NCBI GenBank assembly: GCA_023055505.1
Contig: JALIRH010000042.1
Span: 3,170,335 to 3,234,334, forward strand
DNA length: 64,000 nucleotides
From: Callipepla californica brunnescens
Taxonomy: Eukaryota; Chordata; Aves; Galliformes; Odontophoridae
Direction: 5' to 3'
The notes beneath the pieces were generated by a model that was not told the DNA's origin, searched no databases, and worked only from the letters and a program-made list of their open reading frames with translations. Both the position numbers and the translations under genes were made by a program. The stretch's first letter is position 1. Each line of letters begins with the position of its first letter. Positions 1 through 14,491 of the stretch are shown one piece after another.

Positions 1-1785
1 AGTGCGTCGCGATCCATATTTCATGGAGCACGAAACGCTGCACTTGCAAACTGGAACAACTTCTGAAGTGCTGCCTGGGGTTGTAGCTTAATGCATCTTT
101 CAGCAGCTGCTGAAAAGACCTGCTCTGCCCCCAAAAAAGCTGTTTAATTAAAAAGCCTTTTTGACTTGGAAAGTACTCCGGAGTTCTCAGGGCTTTGGCA
201 GTGGGGCTGTTTCCTGCAGGAGACTTCAACACGTAGCGTTGATGGAGGAGGAGGTGTGTTGGGGGTGTTACTGTGCCCCTGGAGCTGCCAGCCCCACGGC
301 CTGGGATGCCTTCCCCTCTCTGAAGGGAGCACCCTGAAGTTAGGTAGGGGATATTCCAGGTCAAAGCAGCTGCTCAGTACCCCTGGGGAAGAATGAGAAG
401 CCCAAGGGGCTGATCAGGCACTCTGCCTGTAGTGTTGGGTTTGAGCTCTGGTGAGACCCAAGCAGTGGTTTCTCTTTGCTGTGTGCTGTCTGTTAGGAGA
501 GCCCTGGGGCTCTGCAAGCACTGCATGTGCTGGTGGAGGTCACTAAGTGTGGGTGTTCCCCACTCAGGGCACTCACAGCCAGGGGCATCTCCTGGGGTGT
601 CCCACCCTGTGGCTGCTTTGGCAGCGTGCCTTGCTCTGGTGAGCATCTCAGTCTGTGAGCCCCAAAACACAGTGCTGAGGTGTAGCAGATGAGAAGGGTG
701 GGACAGCAGGGACGTGGGAAGCAGGGGATTCACTGCAGAAAGGCTTTGCCCATGTTGCAGAGGGGTCACGTAATCAGGAGCTGGAGCGAGAGTTGTTAAA
801 CTTTAACCTGTTAACCCAGCACGAAGGTCCTGGCAAGGAATAGCTGGGTTTCGAGAAGCCATGAAGTGCCTTCAGTATTGCTTTCAGTATTGCTTTGCAC
901 AACGCCCTGTGCCTGGGTTGTTGAGTCTGCTCTACTTGACTGCTCGCTTTGAGCCCTGGGCTGCTGCAGGCTCAGACCTAACACCACGAAGGCAGTGCTG
1001 TGGCAGCTGAGATCTCACTGCTATAGCACCTGGTGGCTTCTGAGTCTGCAATGGGCTCTGTTGTGGAAAACATGCAGCAGCCTGGGTCTGGCAGTGGGGT
1101 TTCTCACTCTCCCAAACCAGAAGGACCGATGTCAGAGGCCCTGAACACCACCTGCAGAAGGGGCCCTGGTGCTGGGTGCCTGCATCCCCCTCCCTGTTGC
1201 TGTGAGACCCGGAGTGGGGGTCCCTGGGTGGGATTAACTCTGTTCCGCATTCTTGTCTGGTACAAAAAAAGAGGTTCTGTTGGATTCAGTTGTAAATTCA
1301 ACCCTAGGAGCGCATTGTTTCTCTGCAGCCCCTTTTGAAAAAGGATTAGAAGGCGTCTATTCTCCGGCACTCACTCTTCTTTCTCCTCCCCTTTCAATTT
1401 CCTCATAGAAGAGAACTTGAAAAGCCAATGGAAGCCGGAGCACAGCTCACGTCAGCAGCCCAGTCCTGTGCTCTCAGCCTCTGCAGATCTGCTCCCTTGC
1501 ACCAAACTTTCTCCTCCCTCCACATAATCAGCTCCTTGAAATAAATACTTGCGAGGGGAACAAAACCTGTTTTTTCCTTTCCGTGAGCCCGAGAAGACGT
1601 TATCTCTGCAGCCATGTGCAGGTTGCATTCCTCTGGCTGCAGCCCAGCCTAGCTGGGACCCAGCTCCTGTAAGGGCTGCAGGCACAGGGAGTGATGCTGA
1701 GCCCCTTCCCAGGGGCAGGTGCTCCTTGCTCTGTTGTGGGGTGATATGATGCTCCTGGGTGACCTCAGTGCATCCTCCTTCACAG
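1..1785 (+). other. NUAK2: NUAK2 intron 1 (3' part)
   Basis: Intronic sequence leading to the acceptor at 1784-1785. No coding exon, RNA gene or clear transposon was recognised. The first NUAK2 exon must lie further left, because the exon at 1786 begins in phase 0 inside the kinase N-lobe. Confidence 0.6.
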
Positions 1786-6234
<4,449 letters not shown>

Positions 6235-7165
6235 GGGCACCCTATGGCTGTAGGGATGGGGCCCCTGAGCCCTGGGAAAAAGCCCCCACTGTGGGGAGAG
6301 GGCACAGCCTCCCCCCATCGGGGCTCCCTTGCATCCCCCCCCCTCTGTTTATTTTGCAGCCTCTGGGTGGGAGGAGGTTGGATGCACAGAGGGATGGGTT
6401 GTGGGGTGGGGAGGGGGATGCCCTGAGGGCACATCTCAGAGGGTGGGGGCCATAAAAGGACCAAAGCCCTAAGCTGTCCCCCTTCCCCACCCCCCAGCTC
6501 CTGCTGAGGGGAAGGAGTGCTCTCTGTGGCATCTCACCGTCCCTCCCTGCTGCCATCCCTCCATGCAAACGGGCTCATCTCATGGGGGGGTGGGGAAGAA
6601 ATAGGGTGTGTGGGGGGGTAGATTTTCTTTATCTTTGCACTGTTTTTTGGCTGCACGAGATAACGGATGGGGCAGGAAATATACCTCAAACAACTGGAGA
6701 TGTAGCAAGGTGCGGGCTGGAGGCTGTCCTGGCTGCGGGCTGGGTTTTTCTGGCCATGGGGTGCAGCCCCGTCCTTCTGCTGCTCTAAAAAACCCAACTG
6801 GAATGAAGCACCAACTGGGGGAGCACGTGCACTGCGATGATGGTGGGCTTGGGGCTGCAGAAAACCCATAGCTGCCCCACACCGCAGTGTCCAGGTGTGC
6901 TCTGATGCTGAATTTTCACGGTGAAAGGAAAAAAAAAATAGTGCCTTTTGTAAGGCACTGCTTCTTTATTTATTGCCTCGTGTCTGAGTTAATGTAAAAC
7001 TTCATCAACACTGGATTTGCCCGGCTCGGTGTCAGCCCCCCCACCCCTGTGGCTGGTTGTGGGGTGGCTGTGCTGCAGTCCCGTTGCACTGCTGTGTGGG
7101 CAATGGCTCTGTTCCTTCAGTGTGGTCCAGAGGAAGACCCATTAAATTAAAATTGAAAGGCAGGT
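6235..7165 (+). other. NUAK2: NUAK2 3' UTR with candidate poly(A) signal
   Basis: Non-coding sequence after the NUAK2 stop. It is G-rich at first, then A/T-rich after about 6.9 kb. No canonical AATAAA is seen. Two overlapping ATTAAA hexamers at 7141-7151 are the best poly(A) candidates, so the 3' end is placed about 15 bases later. A perfect 8-bp-stem hairpin lies at 6940-6959. The exact 3' end is an estimate. Confidence 0.55.
6940..6959 (+). other. Perfect hairpin in NUAK2 3' UTR
   Basis: AGTGCCTT, loop TTGT, AAGGCACT: an 8-bp perfect stem with a 4-nt loop. It is preceded by a second small palindrome (TTTCAC-G-GTGAAA) and an A-run, and followed by an AU-rich stretch (CTTTATTTATTG). It could be a structural or protein-binding element of the mRNA 3' end. 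No function is assigned. Confidence 0.6.
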
Positions 7166-8116
7166 GTCGGTCGCTTTCCTGACTGCTCTTCCACCACGGT
7201 GTCCTGGGGGATGCTCTGGAGTGGGGTATGCTGTCTCTGTTGGGGTCCCATGGCTCTGGTGGTGGTGGTGCTGGGGCTGTGAGGTTTGCTCCAGGATGGG
7301 TGAGTGTGGCTTGGCTGTAGGTGTGTGCGTCCCACAGGGTGCAATGCATCGTGCTTAGCCCTTGCAGGCTCTGATGTGCCCACCCAGCGTACATCCTGCA
7401 GGGTAGTCCCCCTGTGCCCCCACCCAGGAGGACACACTCCCAGTTTTTGCTTTCCCAACGCTGCTGCTGAGCGGGTTCAGGTCTGTGAGCGTTGCACAGG
7501 CGATGGCAGCAGGAGCTTTGCCCTCGGGTACCTCCAACAGACAAAAATTCCGCTGGGAACACTCAGGAACCCCCTCTCCATCCCGTCCCCCTCAGTCTCC
7601 TTTGTCTGCCCCTCCCGCTGCGGCATTGAAACCTCTCTTATTGCCCTCTAAAGCGCCGTAACCATTTCCCGTTTCCACTCGAGTAAATCGGAGACATTTC
7701 AGGTCCCCGTCGTGGGAGAGGACCGACGCTGTGGGGCACGGAGCTCTCTGCCCCCAACTGCGCATTCCCTGCGTGCTTCAGCCCCGTGCAGCGATGCCTA
7801 CAGCAAAGCCTCCATCCTGGCCACGAACCCCAGCACAGCAGTGGGCTCAGGTGCTGCTTCCCAGCCCCAAAGCGCGTTCCCAGCAGTCCCCATAGGGCAC
7901 TTGTTGGTTGCGGGGTGTCGGAAGCTCCGGGTTGATGTCAAGCTGCAATGGGCTGGGGGGTTGTCACCCACATCTGGGGCTGATCCGGGAGCCACAGCCC
8001 CATGAGGATCTGTAGGGTCTGTGTGTCCTAAAAGAGGGGCGGAGAAGGGCGTTGTGTGCTGGGGATGGGGCGGCAGGAGGGGAAGCCAGCCCAGCACCGC
8101 TCCCTGCGCAGAGCAC

Positions 8117-8186
8117 TGACTCAGCCCCCGGCCCCATCCTGCCCGGGCTTGTGCTGGGAGCCCGGATGCACTGAGCCCATATTTGG
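8117..8186. promoter_or_regulatory. Candidate AP-1/MARE and SRF (CArG) cluster
   Basis: TGACTCA at 8117-8123 extends to TGACTCAGC, a MARE half-site. A perfect CArG box CCATATTTGG lies at 8177-8186, about 55 bp away, in unique intergenic DNA about 1 kb past NUAK2. Motif matches alone do not show activity. Confidence 0.3.
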
Positions 8187-8694
8187 GGCTGGAGGTGTGG
8201 GAGAGGGACGCGTGTCCTTCGTGGACGTGGGGGCTGCACGCCCATCGCTTTCCCACTCACTTCTGCACCGTCACCAGCGGCTGCGGCGGAGCCACAGCGT
8301 TCATCTTCCTGACGGAAATCTCCTCTTATTTTGTTTCCTCGCTGTGTTTTCTGCTCCAGATACCCCGTGTCTGTCTGACACACCATGGGCTGAGGGCCAG
8401 CGCTATTTCTGAGACGTTCTGCACAGGAATCCACTGCCAGCCCAATTAACACAACAAAGCTGTGACGTTTTGCATGCGATCTTTTTCAAAGCGTTGCTGC
8501 TTTTTTTTTTCCTTTGGTCCTTGTTTAATATTACCTGTTTGATCGCTGGATTTCTTTGAAGATCTGAAAGGGAGAAATCCCCACATGAAAGCCTTCCCGT
8601 TCTCAGCCTGGAGAGGCCGAATGAAACAGAAGAAAGGGAGCGAGGGGCACCCGGAAACATCGCTCCCACTCCCAGGGAGCACGAGGAGTACGAT

Positions 8695-9070
8695 CGTAGG
8701 ATGAAGGTTGAGAAAGACCACTGAGATCCCCGAGTCCAACCCCAACCCATCCCACCGTGTCCCTACAATGTCACTGAGTTGGCTCAGGTGGCCCCACCAC
8801 CCCACACCTGGAGCATTGTGTGGGGTTTTTGGGTCCCACTGTGTCCCCACGGTGTCACTAAGTTGGCTCAGGTGGCCCCACCACCCCTTGCCCCACACCT
8901 GAAGCATTGTGTGTGGGGCTTTTGGGACCAAAGCACAGCACTCAGCGTTGGGGTTGGTTGGATTTCACCCCAGCCCATGGATCCAGCTGGTTCAGATCCC
9001 TCTGTAGGGCCTTCCTAGCTCAAGCAGACCACTTCCCCCCACCTCGGTGACAGAGTTGTGCAGCTCTGCA
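8695..9070 (-). mobile_element. CR1 LINE fragment, minus orientation, rearranged
   Basis: Reverse complement of a CR1 3' region. AGGTTGAGAAAGACC and GAGTCCAACCCCAACCCATC mark the inverted 3' end. Further in, CAGATCCCTCTGTAGGGCC followed by TTCCTAGCTCAAGCAGACC is a typical inverted CR1 internal block. The middle is interrupted by a tandem duplication (8771-8931). Confidence 0.65.
8771..8931. repeat. 84-bp imperfect tandem duplication
   Basis: Two copies starting TCACTGAGTTGGCTC (8771) and TCACTAAGTTGGCTC (8855) repeat with a period of 84 bp. The second copy differs by a small insertion and a few substitutions. The block sits inside the CR1 fragment. Confidence 0.8.
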
Positions 9071-9301
9071 GCTCTTAATGCATCAGCTGAATGCATGGGG
9101 GGAGGAACGGGGGGAGTGGAAGCCTTGGCATCACCCACTGGGTGGACCGCAGCAACGAAACCCCCCCAACCCTTGAGCAAAGCGGGCAGGGAGCTGGCAG
9201 CTCTCGTGTAGGGCTGTGGGAAGCCGTGCCCGGTGGGAGATGCTCTGTCTCCCCACCAGCTGCAGCCCTGCCCGTCGGGTTGAGCCACCTGCTTGGGGCA
9301 C

Positions 9302-9341
9302 GGGTTGGGTTCCTCGCACAGGGGTTGGGTTCCTCGCACAG
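9302..9341. repeat. Perfect 20-bp tandem duplication
   Basis: GGGTTGGGTTCCTCGCACAG occurs twice back to back without mismatch, which indicates a recent slippage event. Confidence 0.9.
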
Positions 9342-11149
9342 GGGGTGAGGCACGAGGCAGGAGCCCGTTTTTCTGGTGCTGCCGACGGGCTCACACGCTG
9401 AGCAGCGCTGCAGGAGGTTCCCAGCCGATGCGACGTCCCAACCCATGTAAATAAGCCAAGAATGGGGCCTCCTGGCAGCGGTGCGCTGAGCTGGAGGGTG
9501 TGAGCCTGGCAGGGAGGTTGCAGAGCTGCTGCGTGGGTTCAACGGACATCGGTCCCCTCCCAGTTTGGGACCCGAAGCTTCAGCCCTTGCAGAACCTCAT
9601 CTGGGTGCTCCTTTGCATTCTCAAACGGACACACATCGCGTGCAGCCGGGACCTCCTCCCACCTCCATCCGACCTGCGGGTCCCAGCAGCCCCCGGGGGA
9701 TCTGCACCATCAATTATTTCCTAATCTTATCTAAGCTGTCTCTTGCTTCCACCTCCCCCCCCCCCCCACAAACCTTTCCCTCCCACCTCCCCCTCCCCCC
9801 ACTGTACTTTGTACCCTCTGACAGCACCGCTTCCCCCCCTCCAGCCCTTCTCTTTGATCCGAGGAAGAAGCAATTGATCCTCCTTATCTTTATTGTGGTA
9901 GAGACATTCCCAGCGCTGCCCTTAATTAAATTCCTCTTCATTTTCATCCCTCAGCCTTTTCTTTCTACCAACCCCAGACACGTATTTCTTTTTCAAACGT
10001 GCAATTAAATTATTAGATGGGCTGCGAGCAGGAGAGGAGCTCCGTGCGGCGGGGCCGTGCTTCATCCACACCGTCCCCATCTCCATGGGGCTCACTGTGG
10101 GGCAGTCCCATTGCTTTCCTTCTGCTCTCCACCCCTGGGCTGAGCTGCTGGGTTATGTGAGCTCTGAGATCCATTGGCACTGGGGGGACACCCCACGTCG
10201 TGGGCAATGGATGCTGGTGTGAATTTGGGGTGGCTGTGGGCAGTGGCACTGGGTGAGAGATACCTGCAGCCCACTGGGGTTGTGTTCATCCCTCAGAGGA
10301 GCGGAACCACCAGAGGACGGTGGGATCCAGTTCCCGTTGACCACACATGGCCCTAACTCCTGCTCCCAGCAGAGCTGCAGCTGCTTTAACTGCGGGGACT
10401 CAGAGGAAATGGGGCTTTGCTGAGTGTTCTCTGCTCTCTTCCCTCTGCTGCCCCATTTCCCTCCCCATCTCTGCCTCCTCATCCCCTTTAACACATCCCC
10501 ATTGCACAGGACAGGCACCGCAGTGCTCTGGAGATGCTTGAAACAGAAAGCAAATGGTGGGTGGTGGGAAGGGAACGCGGGCTCAGCTGTGAGCCCCCCA
10601 CAGCCCCCAGCTTCGTCCTCCCTCTGATGCTCCATCCCCTCGCAGGGATGGAAGAGAGGAGGAAGCCCACAGACATCACAGGGCGGGGATTGAAAGCGTT
10701 GAGGTGTGCTGACCCCACTCCCCAGCTGCAGGTGGGGGGAGGCAGGGATCCCACCAGCCCCATGGGATGGAGGCAGGAAGGGGACAAGGGCGGCAGGATG
10801 GGGTCATGGGCTCCTGGTGCTGCCCATGGCGGTGGCACTGTCACCAGATATAATGGCATTGTCACCAGCCGTGGCAGCAGGTGACACCCCAGCTCCTGGC
10901 TGTGGCTCCTCTCCGTGCTGCCCCAAGCCTTTCCGCTCGGAAATTTTTCCTCCAGACACTTTGACCTCGGGGGGTAGCGAGTATTTTTCATGTAGATCAG
11001 TCGAAATTCCCCCGGAGACAGCTCAGGAATGCAAAGCATGTTATCCTTGGTACCAGCTCTTTCTTTTTACAGCCTAAGCTTGGCCAAGCCGGCAGGCAGG
11101 GGGAGGGGATGTCTGGGGTCCCGTTGACTTTCCCATTGCTGGGGCCAGC

Positions 11150-11196
11150 CACCACCACCTCCTCCCTCCTCCTCCTCCTCCTCCTCCTCCTCCTCA
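11150..11196. repeat. (CTC)n microsatellite
   Basis: Imperfect, then pure CTC trinucleotide run. On the minus strand it is a GAG purine run. Confidence 0.9.
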
Positions 11197-13161
11197 GGAG
11201 GAAGGATGCTGAGCCAGGAGAGCTGAGGACAGGGGCTGTGTTGGGCTCTGCAGCAGAACCCATGGCCACGACCCCATGGTGGGACCAAGTGGAGGCACTG
11301 GCACCAGCATCCCAAACACAGCACGGCCCCATGGGTGCTCAGCAGGTCCCAGCATCCAGCTCCCCTCCTCTCCTCGGGCACAGAGCAATGTGACACTGCG
11401 GGGACGTTTGGGAACTCCACCAGCAAATCAATTCTTATGGTGTTTTTTTTTTGTCCACAACTCGTGCAGCTGTGAACCTGACGGCACGACATGAGATAAA
11501 TCACCGCCTCATCCATCTCCATGAAGTGCAATTACCCCCTTCGATCCCAACCCGACCTTATTACGATTACTTCTCACAGGAGATCCCACGTCAGGAGGCA
11601 GCAAACAGGATCCCTGTGCTGCAGGGCTGCCCTGGGGCTGCAGCCCAAAGGAAAAGCTGCTCCCAGTGCTCCCAGTAGCGGACTGGCAGCCCAGCTGCGG
11701 TGATTACATAAAACGCAATTAACAAAGAGGGCGAGGGAGGCCTGAATGGCATTAAGGAATTCCTCTCCAGCTGACGTCAAAGCTTCACCTCTCCTCCCTC
11801 TGCCACAATGGGGGCTCTCATGAGCCCGTCCGGCCCCGCTTGGAGAATGTGAGTCCTCAGGGAGCCCTGAGCTGTTCGAGGCGTGTAGGAATTGTCCCTA
11901 CAGCCGTTGTCACCGCAGTGCCTGGCTCCACACGCTGGGATTTCTGCCTCCTCCCTCCCCCTTCGCTGGGCACGGCGGTGGGGATGTGGTGGGCACCCAG
12001 ACCTGGGGCAGGAGGATGCTGGTGGGGCAGCCCAGCTCCTCGTGTCCCCAGGTTGGGGATGGGGATAGGGTGGTCCAGGAGGGCTCAGGGCTTTGTTGTG
12101 TGGCACGTCGGAAGGACACGAGGTGGTCTGTGGCAGTGAGAGGCGGAAAGGATGATGCTGGCTCTTGCCAGGGCTCCACGCTGCCTCCAACAAGACCCCA
12201 AAGATGGTTCCTGGAGGCTCTGCACCTGCAGAGGGGTCCCTCGATCTGTTCCTTAACACCAGAGCAGCGTTTTGGGGGCTTCTCTCGGAGCTGTGCCCAC
12301 CCCTGCATGCATCGCAGCTGCTCCGTTCCCCTCGGAAGGCTCCTGCCCCATAACCTCGTCCCCTACTCCTGCAGCGGGCAGGAAAGGGTTAAGGCGTTAA
12401 TTAAGGTAAGGGGGCCCCGCCCGGCACTGCACGTCCCCTCCCCATCTCCTCTCCGCTCTCTCCGCGGCTGTCGGGGGCCCTCCAGTGGCCATAACCCCAA
12501 AGCCTTCGTTGGGTGTGGGGCTCCGAGGGGGTAGAGGACATTTCCCCCCCTCCGTATGGGGCTGCTGCTGCTTCCCTGGGCAGGATGAGCGGTTGACGGG
12601 TCGTGGGGTGGATGCAGAGGTACTGGGCACTGTCTGGGTGTGTGGTGGGGGGCAGCAGCCAGAAAGATGCAACGAGGGGGTGGGTGAGGCAGGGGAGACC
12701 CCCAGGGTGGGGTGCGGAACCTGGGGGGGAAGGTCTGGGGTACGGGGGAGGCATTAAGAGGGGGTAAACAGTGACTGAGCCTGAAAGCAGCATCCTTGCC
12801 TGGGGAGGGGGGGAAATAATACCATGCTTGGGGGATGCATAGGAGCGGGGTCCATCCTGGTGCTGCTGGGGTCTCACCACTCCCACCCCTCCCCCACCGT
12901 GTTGGTTCAGCTGCTGGCTTTGATCAGCCCACTGCCCTGCTCTGCCCTGATTGGGATCAGTACCCAGAACACTCCCAGCTTTGCCCACGTCAGAAGTGAT
13001 CCACCATCCCAACAAGACCCAGTGCCCCACACCAGCCCTGCACACGGGGCTGGAGAGTGGGACAGATGCTAAAGAACAAATTCTCAGCTGAGGCAAACCG
13101 GTCCAGTGCCTCCGAAGTTGCATCCATTTGCACCAGAGGAGGATCTGAGTGCGGACAGATC

Positions 13162-13172
13162 TTATATATATT

Positions 13173-13210
<38 letters not shown>

Positions 13211-13219
13211 CGTGTGTAG
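13162..13219. repeat. (TA)n/(TG)n microsatellite
   Basis: Alternating TA dinucleotides run into TG dinucleotides near 13197. It lies in the likely TMCC2 3' flank or UTR. Confidence 0.9.
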
Positions 13220-13376
13220 ATATAGTACATGAATCTATAGGTATGAAATAATTTAAGAAACATCCAAGACTGCATGCTGTGCTCTTGTGTAGGGCTGGGG
13301 AGGCAGCTGCCCACCTCCCCTGGCGCTACCAGCTTTGATTCACAAATGGAAACAGAGTCTTGAATTAAATTAAAAA

Positions 13377-13377
<1 letters not shown>

Positions 13378-13419
<42 letters not shown>

Positions 13420-13424
13420 CACAC
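13378..13424. repeat. (CA)n microsatellite
   Basis: About 18 CA units followed by imperfect CA-rich sequence. It lies about 160 bp from the TA/TG repeat. Confidence 0.9.
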
Positions 13425-14179
13425 GACACGTTGCAGAGGCTGGAAAACTTGGAGGCGTGATGCTGGGTGTCCCTGAAGAGATCGGATCAACTGAAGCCAA
13501 AGGAGGGGGAAATAAATAAATGAGGAGAAACCAGCAGAGAGGGGCTCAGTGGGGCTGGGGCTGATGCTGTCTCCAGCATTGGGTCCCCTGGGGTGGGGAC
13601 AGTGCTGCTGCCTTGCTCTGCCCTGGTCCCGGTGGTGGGGTTGACAGAAGCTGGTGAGATGTGTGTCCTGCTGGGAGTTTGCTGGGAGCAACGACATTTG
13701 CCTTGGACCTGCTTCTTCCTTTGCCACGTGCTTTGCTTCAGCTCCATCTCTTCGCTGTCTTTCAGGTTGAAAGGGAAAAGCCAGCCCCGGTAATCCCTCT
13801 TCTTTCTGCACACAGAGTTCTCCAGCTGGTTTGCTCCAGCTCCATCCTCTCTACCCGCAGCCCCAAGGTGGGCTCTGCAGAAGACCTTCCCATTGACTTT
13901 CAGAACAGAGCAACGGTAAAAAAAAAACAAAAAAAACAGCCAAAACCCCCCTAGAAAAAACCCAATGCTACTTAAATTACCAATTTCTTCCCTCTTCTTC
14001 CTCCCCCTCCACCCTGAGCATCCCAGAGGACCAACTTCACCGTGCTCTGAGCGACCGCAGCAGGCTGAGGGCCAGGAAAGCAACCAAAGTGTGAACAAAG
14101 AAATAACCCGAAGGCTCCGGAGCAGTGTCCCCCTCCCGCCCTCTCCTCCATGGGAAATGCAAAGCCCCGGGGCCACGGA

Positions 14180-14491
14180 TCAGCTGGGGAGCAGAACGTG
14201 CTCCAGAAAGTAGGTGATGGAGTCCCAGTGTTTCCAGAGGAAGAAGAGGAAGAGGACGAGCAGGGCGGTGCTGAGGATGCGCATGCGGGTCTTCATAAGC
14301 GGCGTGATGAAGTTGGCGATGGTGGAGACGAAGACGAGCAGCACGGCCATCAGGGCCAGGATGACGTTGATGAATTTGCCCAGCAGTGCCCGGGCGTTGG
14401 CGTTCTCCACTCCTTCCAGCTGCACCACTTGCTGCTGCTGCTGCTGCAGCTCCAGCTTGGTCACCCGCGTCAGGCAGGACTCCACTGCTTC
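14180..14491 (-). CDS. TMCC2: TMCC2 last coding exon (two membrane helices)
   Basis: 104 codons including the stop at 14182-14180. It contains a short polyglutamine run (CTG/CAG repeat near 14430-14450) and then two hydrophobic segments, [20 protein letters not shown] and [15 protein letters not shown], separated by a basic loop PLMKTRMR. This is the membrane anchor of the family. Confidence 0.95.
   Translation of the reverse strand, partial: EAVESCLTRVTKLELQQQQQQVVQLEGVENANARALLGKFINVILALMAVLLVFVSTIANFITPLMKTRMRILSTALLVLFLFFLWKHWDSITYFLEHVLLPS

Larger units (their letters stand above)
7166..14000. other. Convergent NUAK2-TMCC2 intergenic region and TMCC2 3' UTR
   Basis: No protein-coding gene was recognised between the two convergent 3' ends. 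Contents are GC-rich unique sequence, a CR1 fragment near 8.7-9.1 kb, tandem duplications at 8.8 and 9.3 kb, C-runs near 9.76 kb, and CTC, TA/TG and CA microsatellites at 11.15, 13.16 and 13.38 kb. The TMCC2 3' UTR extends leftward from 14179. Its end is not determined; the only TTTATT (AATAAA on the minus strand) found is at 9889-9894. Confidence 0.5.

Noticed and set aside
9889..9894. Minus-strand AATAAA as the TMCC2 poly(A) signal
   Set aside because: It would give a 4.3-kb 3' UTR with no other support. Noted but not called.
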